In this document: one piece after another, positions 1-7,171 of the stretch
Numbering within the stretch: the first letter of the stretch is position 1
How the letters are laid out: each line of letters starts with the position of its first letter
DNA from: CAVTRI01 sp963737075
GTDB lineage: Bacteria > Actinomycetota > Acidimicrobiia > Acidimicrobiales > Palsa-688
NCBI GenBank assembly: GCA_963737075.1
Contig: CAVTRI010000001.1
Location: 1,612,001 to 1,676,000, forward strand
DNA: 64,000 nt
Direction: 5' to 3'
Made by a program: the position numbers and the translations under genes
The notes under the pieces: model-generated
What the model saw: the letters and a program-made list of their open reading frames with translations, nothing else
Database searches by the model: none
What the model was told of the DNA's origin: nothing

Positions 1-287
1 GCGGTACAGACTGCGGTCGGGTACAGGATGCGGCGCGGGAGCAGGAACCCGAGGGCGTCGCATGCCGCCAGGGCGACGAGCCCGGCGAGCAAGGCCAGCT
101 CTCCGGGGAGCGAAGGGCTCCACCCGAATCGGAACCCGCCCCCGACGAACACCGCCCCGGTCGCCATGGCCAACGCGCAGCGCCGGGCCCGGGACCGCAC
201 ACCGAGCGCCGCTCCGACCGCGACGTCGAGTCCCGCTCCGACAGCGACCCCGATCACGGCCAGGGCCAGCAGCCACCCCCCTGTCAC
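1..287 (-). CDS. Prepilin peptidase-like membrane protein (A24 family), N-terminal part, runs off left edge
   Basis: This is the N-terminal 95 codons of a protein that continues past the left edge. The GTG start at 287 overlaps the stop of the upstream MFS gene as GTGA, so the two are probably translationally coupled. The visible sequence is hydrophobic, with segments near residues 4-22, 43-53 and 68-80, followed by ACDALGFLLPRRILYPT. That pattern resembles the first aspartate and the R-x-I-P/L motif after the first helices of type IV prepilin peptidases, membrane aspartyl proteases that process pilin leaders. In mycobacteria a gene of this family lies next to aroE, and aroE is found here 4 kb away, which supports the call. 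The second catalytic aspartate lies outside the window, so family assignment is moderate. Confidence 0.5.
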   Translation of the reverse strand, partial: MTGGWLLALAVIGVAVGAGLDVAVGAALGVRSRARRCALAMATGAVFVGGGFRFGWSPSLPGELALLAGLVALAACDALGFLLPRRILYPTAVCT

Positions 288-1636
288 GCCGCCGAAGCCA
301 GCGACCGCAACGGCAGCGCGAGAGCGGCGACGACCCCGAGCTGGACCGCCCCTGCCACGACGAATGCGGTGCCGACGCCGGCGAGCTCGGCGAGGGCGCC
401 CCCGGCCAGGGCGCCGACTGGAACCGCACCCATGACGAACATCCGGAACACGTTGTTGATGAGCCCGAAACGCTCGGTAGGGATGATGCGGTGGCGCACC
501 GACAGGGTGGCCACGTTGCCGACCGACGTCCCCGCGGCTTCGATCACGAGTGCCGCCCCGGCGACGACGACAGCGGAGGTCGCGCCCAGGAGCAGGTAGC
601 TGGCGCCTGCCAACAGCCCGGCCAGCAAGACGGTCCGGTAGGCACCAAGCCCGGTGTGAAGCCGCCCGGCCAGCGCGCTGGCGATGACGTCTCCGGCGGC
701 GGCCACCGCCAGCAGGATCCCGTAACCGGCGGCGCCGAGATGAAGGGTGCGCGTTCCGTACAGGACGAGCACGGCGAACACCGCGGCCTGGCACAGCGCG
801 AAAGAGCTCACCAGCGCCGCCATCAGCGCAATGGTCCGGTGGCTGCCAAACCACTTCAGCCCGATACGAATGTCGCCGAACAGCGCCCTGCTCCCTTCGC
901 TGAGCCCGCGCCACCGGGAACCCGGCGGCGTTGTCGCCCTGCCGGCTCGCTCGGGCGGCAGGGCCGCTCGGAGAAGCACCGCGGACGCGACGTATGACAG
1001 CGCGTCGCCGACGAAGGGCACGGCCCGGGCCCATCCGAACGCGACTCCGCCCAATGCCGGGCCCGCGAAACGCTCTCCCGCGGTCTCCGCCGAGAACACG
1101 TAGCCGTTGGCGGTCGGGATGGCGTCGTCAGCGACAACGTCCGGGATCGCAGCCCGCATGGTCGCGGCGACGACGGTCTCTCCCGCGCCGACCACGAACG
1201 CCGCGATGTACAGCCCCGCCAACCCGATGACATGGGTGGCGACCGCAACGGAGACGAACGCCAACACCGCGCCCCGGGCGATGTCGACGGTGAACACGAG
1301 GCGTCGTCGATCCAGCCGGTCGACGAGTGCCCCGGCCGGCAACGCCACCAACAGCCATGGAAGCCCGGCGGCCACGGTGAGCCCTGACACGAGTATCGCC
1401 CGGTGGGTGAGGGTGATCGCCAGCAGCGGAAACGCCACGGCGACCAGCCCGTCGCCCACGGAGGTCGTCGCCGCCGCTGCGATGAGCAGGGCGAGGCGGC
1501 GGGTCAGTCGACCGCGCGAAACCGTGCGCGTGGCCACCGAGACCGCATCGGGTGGCTCACGCCCGTCGCCCTGCTCCTGCCGCAGCGGCAGCTCAGTTGT
1601 CTCTACTTGCGAGGAATCTCCTCGGATGATCGTCAC
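284..1636 (-). CDS. MFS transporter, MFS_3/enterobactin-exporter-like
   Basis: A 450-residue major facilitator protein of the inner membrane, probably an exporter of a small molecule or drug. About twelve hydrophobic segments are visible. The loop between helices 2 and 3 has the MFS motif-A-like stretch GALVDRLDRRRLVF, and the N-terminus before helix 1 (about 45 residues) is polar. The GTG start at 1636 overlaps the stop of a six-codon ORF as GTGA, which supports this start although no separate Shine-Dalgarno lies at the usual distance. The gene ends in a GTGA overlap with the prepilin peptidase-like gene. It interrupts what is a contiguous aroE-prepilin peptidase arrangement in mycobacteria. 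The substrate cannot be told from sequence. Confidence 0.8.
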   Translation of the reverse strand: MTIIRGDSSQVETTELPLRQEQGDGREPPDAVSVATRTVSRGRLTRRLALLIAAAATTSVGDGLVAVAFPLLAITLTHRAILVSGLTVAAGLPWLLVALPAGALVDRLDRRRLVFTVDIARGAVLAFVSVAVATHVIGLAGLYIAAFVVGAGETVVAATMRAAIPDVVADDAIPTANGYVFSAETAGERFAGPALGGVAFGWARAVPFVGDALSYVASAVLLRAALPPERAGRATTPPGSRWRGLSEGSRALFGDIRIGLKWFGSHRTIALMAALVSSFALCQAAVFAVLVLYGTRTLHLGAAGYGILLAVAAAGDVIASALAGRLHTGLGAYRTVLLAGLLAGASYLLLGATSAVVVAGAALVIEAAGTSVGNVATLSVRHRIIPTERFGLINNVFRMFVMGAVPVGALAGGALAELAGVGTAFVVAGAVQLGVVAALALPLRSLASAA

Positions 1637-1653
1637 TCCCAGTCGTTCGCCAC
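1633..1653 (-). CDS. Six-codon leader ORF (VANDWE), copy 2
   Basis: GTG-GCG-AAC-GAC-TGG-GAG-TGA encodes (M)ANDWE, and its stop overlaps the MFS start as GTGA. A purine-rich AAGAAAGGAACAGGG lies 6-20 bases upstream. The same peptide is encoded 77 bases further upstream with an ATG and a better Shine-Dalgarno. The exact repetition of a start-to-stop ORF, each preceded by AGAAAGG, suggests a translated leader rather than chance. A role in coupling or attenuating translation of the transporter is inference. Confidence 0.4.
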   Translation of the reverse strand: MANDWE

Positions 1654-1729
1654 GGTTGACCCTGTTCCTTTCTTGCTCTGTCTTGCAGGAACTCTGATGT
1701 GTCGGCGGGCTACTCCCAGTCGTTCGCCA
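1635..1729. repeat. 18-bp direct repeat covering the two MANDWE ORFs
   Basis: The sequence ACTCCCAGTCGTTCGCCA occurs at 1635-1652 and again at 1712-1729, 77 bases apart. Each copy is followed by a pyrimidine-rich stretch containing CCTTTCT, which is the complement of the ribosome-binding site. The repeat could also be read as a tandem operator, but its limits coincide with those of the mini-ORF. Confidence 0.7.
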
Positions 1730-1730
1730 T
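1710..1730 (-). CDS. Six-codon leader ORF (MANDWE), copy 1
   Basis: ATG-GCG-AAC-GAC-TGG-GAG-TAG, preceded by AAAGGGG seven bases before the ATG, a near-ideal Shine-Dalgarno. It encodes the same six residues as the copy overlapping the MFS start. The two stops differ (TAG and TGA) and the two starts differ (ATG and GTG), while the coding core is identical at the DNA level. Confidence 0.45.
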   Translation of the reverse strand: MANDWE

Positions 1731-1949
1731 CTCGCGACCCCTTTCTGTTTTTGGTTTCTTGTCTCCGTGCTGCGCAGTCATCGCTGTGGGACGCGCGTGA
1801 CCGCGTCATCCCCCTGTGGCCGTCGATCCTTACACGACAGACGGCACCCGCTCCGCCGGGCGGCCACCGCGAGGGTGGTAGCGTTTTCATCAGGCCGGCA
1901 CGTTCGGTTGCAGGGTCGTCTTCTTCGTTCTGAAACGAAATTTTGATGA
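1731..1949. other. Divergent intergenic region between MFS leader and GGDEF-EAL gene
   Basis: About 220 bases separate the MFS leader from the diguanylate cyclase gene, so it should hold promoters for both directions. An 85-codon reading frame crosses it on the minus strand, but its composition is not protein-like and I do not call it. I see no confident -35/-10 pair. The only clear structure is the inverted repeat listed separately. Confidence 0.5.
1924..1939. promoter_or_regulatory. Inverted repeat upstream of the GGDEF-EAL gene
   Basis: TTCGTT-CTGA-AACGAA is a perfect 6-bp inverted repeat with a four-base loop, followed on the plus strand by AATTTT. It ends ten bases before the first possible start of the GGDEF-EAL gene. 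It could be a repressor operator or a weak terminator-like hairpin. Confidence 0.35.
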
Positions 1950-1964
1950 GTGTGCCGTGCTTCG

Positions 1965-4598
1965 ATGGATGACGCGCCGGATGCGACTCCGGATGTCAGT
2001 GTGCCCACGATGAGTGGGGCCGCCGTGGCGACGGGCAAACCGAAAGCGGCACGCACGCCGATCATCCTCGTCTGGGCGTTCACGTTCGCGCTCGCGGCGG
2101 GCGCCCTCCTGATCTGGGAAGGGCCCGTCACCGGGCTCTCGGACGTCCGCTCGCACCTTCACCTGCCGTGGGTGCTGTTGGCCGCCGCGTTCGCCCTCGG
2201 GCACTTCGCTGCGGTGCGTGTCGAGTTCCGCAATCAATCCCACTCACTCAATCTGGCGGATGCCGTCCTGCTTCCGGCGATCGTCTTCACCAGCCCGGCC
2301 GGCGTCGTCCTGGCGGCCACCGTTGGCTACCTGGTACGTGCCGCGTGGATCCGGCCCCCCGTTATAAAGGCCGCGTTCAACCTGGCACTCCACGCCTTCG
2401 TCGCCGTCGTCGCCCTCGTGACCTACCACGCTGTCATCGGCGGGGACTCCATGCTGTCAACCCGAGGATGGCTGGCCGGGGTGGCAGCCATCCTGGTCGC
2501 CGACCTCATCAGCAGCAGCGCCATCCAGGTCGTCGTCGGGCTCACGGCAGGGCCGAGCGCGTTCGTCGGGCTGCGAAGGTTCGGCGCCGCCCTGATCATC
2601 GCCTTGGTCGCGAAAGCCTCCCTCGGGCTGGTGGCCGTGCACCGGCTCACGGCGGGCACCCTTTCCGCGGTGGTCTTTGCGATCACGGCCGTGACCATCG
2701 CCGTCGGCTACGTCATGTACGGCAGGCTCCGAGCCCGCCACGCTCGCCTAACGCAGCTCTACCAATTCGACCGGGCGCTTGCCGGGCTCGTAGAGCGGGG
2801 CGAGGTGATCGACGCCGTCCTCACCGAGACGATCAGCCTCCTCAACGCGGCCGAGGCCGAGCTGTTCCTGGCCGGGCCGAACGGCACCGAGCGCCACACG
2901 ATGCGATCGGGTGACGCCGCCTCCGCCCCGCCCGCCGGCTCGGTGCAACCGCTGGTGGACGCGCTTGCGGCCGTCAGCCACACCGTCCGGGTGACGCGGA
3001 CGACCGCCGTACACGGGCTCGGTCCCGCGATGCAGGCGTGGGGTGTACGCGACGCGATCATCGCCCCCGTGAGCGGCGAACCCGGACACGAAGCGTGGCT
3101 GGTCGTAGCCGACCGTCTGGGGGGCGAGCACGTGACGTTTCAGGATGCCGACATCGCCCTCCTCGACGCCCTGGCGGTGCACGCCGCCATGGCCTTGCGG
3201 AGCAGCCTGCTCCTCGACCGGCTGCGGGACGAGGTGGCTGCCAAACAGCACCAGGCCCACCACGACGGCCTCACTGGCTTGCCCAACCGCATCCTCTACA
3301 GCGCGGCGGTCGACCAGGCCGTCGCGGAGCGATCGGGCGACACGCTCGTCGGGGTGCTGCTCATGGACCTAGACGGCTTCAAAGCGGTCAACGACACGAT
3401 GGGTCACGACGTCGGCGATCTTCTCCTCCAGCAGCTGGCGACCCGCCTGGCGCCGGTCGTCGGCGACAAGGGTTTGATCGCCCGGCTCGGGGGCGACGAG
3501 TTCGCGGTCGTCTTGCCCTCGGCGTGGACGATTCGCGAGGTGCGGACGCTGGCAGAGGAACTGGCAGCCGCGGCGGAGACCACCTCGACGGTCGCTGGTA
3601 CTGACGTCCGCCTCAGGGCCAGCATCGGTATCAGCATTGGGCCCGACCACGGTGACGATCGCTCGACGCTGATGCGTCGCGCCGACTCCGCCATGTACCA
3701 GGCCAAGCGACACGGCCTGCGCGTCGCTGTCTACGAACCCCGCTTGCACACCGCTCCGGTCGGCAGCCCGTCGCTCGTCTCCGCACTCCGAGAAGCGGTT
3801 GACGCCCGGGCGTTGGACCTGTCATACCAGCCCAAGGCCGACCTTCGTACGGGCAGGGTCGTCGGTGTAGAGGCGCTGCTGCGCTGGCATCATCCCGTGT
3901 ATGGCCCCGTCAAGCCCGACCAGGCCATCCCCATAGCCGAGCGTTCGGGCCTGATCCGCGCCCTGACCCGATGGGTCCTCGACACCTCCCTGGCCCAGCT
4001 GGCCAGGTGGCGGCAGGACGGCGCTGCCGACCTCGACCTGGCGGTCAACCTCTCACCCGTCCTGCTCGCCGACGCTGAAATTGTCGACGAGGTCGTCGGG
4101 TTGCTGCGCGCCCATCGGATCCCGGCGGGCTGCCTCACCCTGGAGCTCACCGAATCCCTGTCAGGGGCTCGGCCGGTCGATGACGACACCGCCGCCCAGC
4201 GGCTCGTTCGCCATGGAGTCAGGCTGTCGATCGATGACTACGGAACTGGCATGTCATCCCTGGCCCGCGTCAGCCGGCTGCCGGTCAGCGAGCTGAAGGT
4301 CGACAAGTCGTTCGTCAGCGAGATGGTGACCAACGAGTCCGTGGCCGCGATCGTCCGCTCGACGGTCGAGCTGGCGCACCGGCTGGGTCTGGCGGTGGTC
4401 GCCGAAGGCGTGGAAGCGCGAGATGCCTGGCGACAGTTGCGCCAGATGCGCTGCGACTACGCGCAGGGTTACCTCCTGTCGCCGCCGTTGCCCGCTGCCG
4501 AGCTGGAGGCGTGGCTCCGGCACCGGGCGCCGCACCTGGCCAGGGAGTCCAACGTCATCCCGATCGACGTCGCCGCCGAGTACCCCCGCAACTGGTAG
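1965..4598 (+). CDS. Membrane-bound GGDEF-EAL protein (diguanylate cyclase/phosphodiesterase)
   Basis: A c-di-GMP turnover protein of about 877 residues. An N-terminal membrane module (several helices, roughly residues 20-260) is followed by a GAF-like domain (about 270-415), a GGDEF domain with intact GGDEF at 509-513, and an EAL domain with EAL at 636-638. The further EAL signatures NLSP, ELTES, IDDYGTG, KVDKSF and AEGVE are all present, so both catalytic modules look competent. The RxxD inhibitory site expected just before GGDEF is replaced by GDKG, so product inhibition at that site is unlikely. I chose the ATG at 1965; an in-frame GTG at 1950 is possible and neither has a clear Shine-Dalgarno. 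The gene sits alone on the plus strand between two minus-strand units. Confidence 0.88.
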   Translation: MDDAPDATPDVSVPTMSGAAVATGKPKAARTPIILVWAFTFALAAGALLIWEGPVTGLSDVRSHLHLPWVLLAAAFALGHFAAVRVEFRNQSHSLNLADAVLLPAIVFTSPAGVVLAATVGYLVRAAWIRPPVIKAAFNLALHAFVAVVALVTYHAVIGGDSMLSTRGWLAGVAAILVADLISSSAIQVVVGLTAGPSAFVGLRRFGAALIIALVAKASLGLVAVHRLTAGTLSAVVFAITAVTIAVGYVMYGRLRARHARLTQLYQFDRALAGLVERGEVIDAVLTETISLLNAAEAELFLAGPNGTERHTMRSGDAASAPPAGSVQPLVDALAAVSHTVRVTRTTAVHGLGPAMQAWGVRDAIIAPVSGEPGHEAWLVVADRLGGEHVTFQDADIALLDALAVHAAMALRSSLLLDRLRDEVAAKQHQAHHDGLTGLPNRILYSAAVDQAVAERSGDTLVGVLLMDLDGFKAVNDTMGHDVGDLLLQQLATRLAPVVGDKGLIARLGGDEFAVVLPSAWTIREVRTLAEELAAAAETTSTVAGTDVRLRASIGISIGPDHGDDRSTLMRRADSAMYQAKRHGLRVAVYEPRLHTAPVGSPSLVSALREAVDARALDLSYQPKADLRTGRVVGVEALLRWHHPVYGPVKPDQAIPIAERSGLIRALTRWVLDTSLAQLARWRQDGAADLDLAVNLSPVLLADAEIVDEVVGLLRAHRIPAGCLTLELTESLSGARPVDDDTAAQRLVRHGVRLSIDDYGTGMSSLARVSRLPVSELKVDKSFVSEMVTNESVAAIVRSTVELAHRLGLAVVAEGVEARDAWRQLRQMRCDYAQGYLLSPPLPAAELEAWLRHRAPHLARESNVIPIDVAAEYPRNW

Positions 4599-4611
4599 AC
4601 GCGCGGCCGGG

Positions 4612-5493
4612 TCAGTCTTCCACGCCTGCCAGCGCCGCCTGCGCGGCGGCCGCCATGACGCCGATAGGAGCGGACTGACCGGTCCACAGCACAAGCTGCC
4701 GAGCGGCTTGGTGGACGAGCATGCCGAGCCCGTTGGTCGTCGTCGCCCCGCGACGTCGAGCGGCGGCAAGCAGGGCCGTCTCCGTCGGGCGGTACACGAG
4801 GTCGGCGACGAGCTGGCCGGGGCCGAGCTGGTGTGGGTCGACACCGAGCGGCAGGCCGCCCGCACTCCCCTGTTCGCCCGAGCCCCCCATCCCGACGGGG
4901 GTGGCGTTGACCACCAGGTCGGCGGTGTCTACTTCGCCGAGCGACGCCGCCCGCGCCCCGCGGCCAGCCACTCGGACACACGCAGCCACCGTTTCCGGGC
5001 GGCGCCCGATCACGCCGACCGTCGCCCCCCGCTCGACCAGGGCCACGGTCACGGCCCGTGCGGCGCCACCGGCGCCGAGGACGATCGCCCGGTGACCGGC
5101 AGGGTCGAAGCCCGTCTCCTCGCGCAGGGCGTCGACGAACCCCGGGCCGTCGGTACAGTCGCCCACGACCTCGCCGGCAACCTGACCGACGGTGTTGACG
5201 ACTCCCAGCCGCTGCGCGGTCGGGCTGAGGCGGTCGACCGCGGCCGCCACCGCCTGCTTGTGCGGCATGGTCACCGACAGCCCGCCGAGGCCGAAGGTGC
5301 GCAACGCTTGGACGGCCTTGGCCCCCTCCCCTGCCCGGACGGGGAACGCCACATACACCCAGTCCAGATCCATGGCTGCGAAGGCGGCGTTGTGAAGCAC
5401 CGGGGACAGGGAGTGGCGGACGGGGTCGCCGATGACGGCCGCGACCTTCGTGGCCCCCGTCGGCGGCTTCAGCAGAGGTGGGCCTGGCGGCAC
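4612..5493 (-). CDS. aroE: Shikimate dehydrogenase
   Basis: A 293-residue cytoplasmic enzyme that reduces 3-dehydroshikimate to shikimate with NADPH in aromatic amino acid synthesis. The substrate loop SLSPVLHN, the catalytic-lysine motif VTMPHK, the nucleotide-binding turn GAGGAARA and the NATPVGM segment are all present. The GTG start at 5493 overlaps the end of mltG by 25 bases, so it is probably read from the alaS-ruvX-mltG-aroE transcript. The length is typical for the family. Confidence 0.93.
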   Translation of the reverse strand: MPPGPPLLKPPTGATKVAAVIGDPVRHSLSPVLHNAAFAAMDLDWVYVAFPVRAGEGAKAVQALRTFGLGGLSVTMPHKQAVAAAVDRLSPTAQRLGVVNTVGQVAGEVVGDCTDGPGFVDALREETGFDPAGHRAIVLGAGGAARAVTVALVERGATVGVIGRRPETVAACVRVAGRGARAASLGEVDTADLVVNATPVGMGGSGEQGSAGGLPLGVDPHQLGPGQLVADLVYRPTETALLAAARRRGATTTNGLGMLVHQAARQLVLWTGQSAPIGVMAAAAQAALAGVED

Positions 5494-6704
5494 TGCGCTT
5501 GCAGCTGGGCGAAGCCGGCGTTGTCCGTTGCGTAGCCCATCTGACCGTCAGGGTTGATCGTCACGTAATAGAGATACGGCGTCGATGGGGGCAAGAGCGC
5601 GGCTCGCAACGACGGGACCCCCGGGCTGGCGATCGGCGTCGGCGGCAACCCCGCGTTGCTATACGTGCTGTAGGGGCTGGGTGCCAGGAGCGCCGCCGGC
5701 GTGAGCGTGACGTTGGGGTTGGACAGACGCAGCCAGTAAGCCTGGGTGGCGTCGACCTTGAGCGGCATACCCGCCTTCAGCCGGTTGTAAATGACGCTGG
5801 CGACCGGTCCCCGGTCACCTGCCAGCTTGGCCTCGCGCTCGACGAGGGACGCCACGACGACGACCTGGTAGGGCGTCATGCTGAGGGTGTGGGCGCCCTG
5901 TGCGAGGCCGAGCGCCTGGGCCTGATCATCGAACTCCCCCACCATCATCTCCAGGACATCGACCTCGGATTCGCCCGCCTTGATCTCATAGGTATCGGGA
6001 AAGACGAGCCCTTCCAGGTTGTTGACGCCCGCCGGCTCGTAAGGGGAACGCACCTGGCCCGACGACGCCGCGGCGAGGAACTTCTTCGCTGACAGGTGGA
6101 GGCCGGGGAGATCGGCGACCGAGCTTGCAATCTGAGCCATCGTGTAGCCCTCGGGGATCGTCAGCTTGTCCGTGACGATCGGCGGCGGCTTGGAGATGAC
6201 GTTGATGACCTTGCCGTAGGAGGAGTTTTTTCGCAGCTGGTACGTGCCCGGATAGAAGGGCCCGTCTCCCTCCAGCTTCACGTAATAGCGGAAGAGAGTG
6301 CTGGAGTGGATGACCCCCTGAGATGCGAGTAGGTGCCCGATCTGGCCCGTCGACGCCCCCCGAGGGATGACCACCGTGATGAGAGCCCCCGGCCGGCCGC
6401 CCGGGTTGATCTGTCTCCGTGCCCATATGAAGGTCCCCGCGGCGAGCACCACCAGGACGACCAGGAGGGCGAGGAGGGTCCACAACACCGGGTGGCGGCG
6501 ACGTGTCCGCGGTTCCTCGGGCGGGAGTTGCCGGCGGGCCGAGTGGCGAGGTCCGCGGCGGGCGCCGCCGTATCCGGGTGGCAGCACCCCACCTGGGGGG
6601 CCGGGCGGCGCAGAAGGGGCGGCGGACGGCTGGTATTCGTCCGCGGCCGGTTCGACGACCTCGTCGGCGGCGGGGGGCAGGCGGGTCTCGGTGGGCTCAG
6701 TCAT
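5469..6704 (-). CDS. mltG: Endolytic peptidoglycan transglycosylase MltG (YceG family)
   Basis: A single-pass membrane enzyme of about 411 residues that cleaves nascent glycan strands near the synthase. A proline/glycine-rich cytoplasmic N-terminus leads to one helix (LWTLLALLVVLVVLAAGTF) and the extracellular YceG domain. The catalytic glutamate lies in SLVEREA, followed by SVIYNRL and the YSTYSNAGLPPTPI segment of the family. The ATG at 6704 overlaps the stop of ruvX as ATGA, which fixes the start against an upstream in-frame option at 6749. Confidence 0.93.
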   Translation of the reverse strand: MTEPTETRLPPAADEVVEPAADEYQPSAAPSAPPGPPGGVLPPGYGGARRGPRHSARRQLPPEEPRTRRRHPVLWTLLALLVVLVVLAAGTFIWARRQINPGGRPGALITVVIPRGASTGQIGHLLASQGVIHSSTLFRYYVKLEGDGPFYPGTYQLRKNSSYGKVINVISKPPPIVTDKLTIPEGYTMAQIASSVADLPGLHLSAKKFLAAASSGQVRSPYEPAGVNNLEGLVFPDTYEIKAGESEVDVLEMMVGEFDDQAQALGLAQGAHTLSMTPYQVVVVASLVEREAKLAGDRGPVASVIYNRLKAGMPLKVDATQAYWLRLSNPNVTLTPAALLAPSPYSTYSNAGLPPTPIASPGVPSLRAALLPPSTPYLYYVTINPDGQMGYATDNAGFAQLQAQCRQAHLC

Positions 6705-7171
6705 GAAGAGGAGGCGCCCTGTCTCGTCTCTGAACGGCGGTCGAGCCAATGTTGCAGCAACAGGGCGGCCGCTATCTGATCTACCACGGCTCGTTGGGCG
6801 CGCGCGGGCTTTCCGCTTGCCCGCAACGCGGCGGCGGCTTCGACTGTGGTCATCCGCTCGTCGATTGTCTCTATGGGCGTCCCAACGGCCGCGCTCAGCG
6901 CGGGAATCTCGTCGAGGACCTGCCGCGCTGCGGGACCGGTCGCACCCGACAGCGAGCGCGGCAAGCCGACCACCACCCCGACGGCGTCATACTCGGCCGC
7001 CAGCGCAGCCAGCCGACGCCGGTCTGCGGCCGGATCGCGGCTGCGGGCGACCACGGTCACGGCAGTCGCCAGCCGCTGATCGCCGTCCGAGACGGCCACG
7101 CCGACCCGCCGTGAGCCGAGGTCCAGCCCGAGGACACGCCCCGTATCCGGGATCGGCCCGCCGCCGGTCAA
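6701..7171 (-). CDS. ruvX: RuvX/YqgF Holliday-junction resolvase-like RNase H-fold protein
   Basis: A 156-residue RNase H-fold protein of the YqgF family, implicated in Holliday-junction resolution and pre-16S rRNA maturation. The first catalytic aspartate lies in LGLDLGSRRVGVAVSD and the last in VDQIAAALLLQHWLD. The start appears to be TTG at 7171, overlapping the alaS stop as TTGA; no other start codon lies before the conserved first strand. It sits between alaS and mltG, as in many actinobacteria. Confidence 0.88.
   Translation of the reverse strand: MTGGGPIPDTGRVLGLDLGSRRVGVAVSDGDQRLATAVTVVARSRDPAADRRRLAALAAEYDAVGVVVGLPRSLSGATGPAARQVLDEIPALSAAVGTPIETIDERMTTVEAAAALRASGKPARAQRAVVDQIAAALLLQHWLDRRSETRQGASSS

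Noticed and set aside
1633..1890. 85-codon minus-strand frame ending in VANDWE
   Set aside because: Upstream part is not protein-like; only the last six codons, repeated as an independent ORF, have support.
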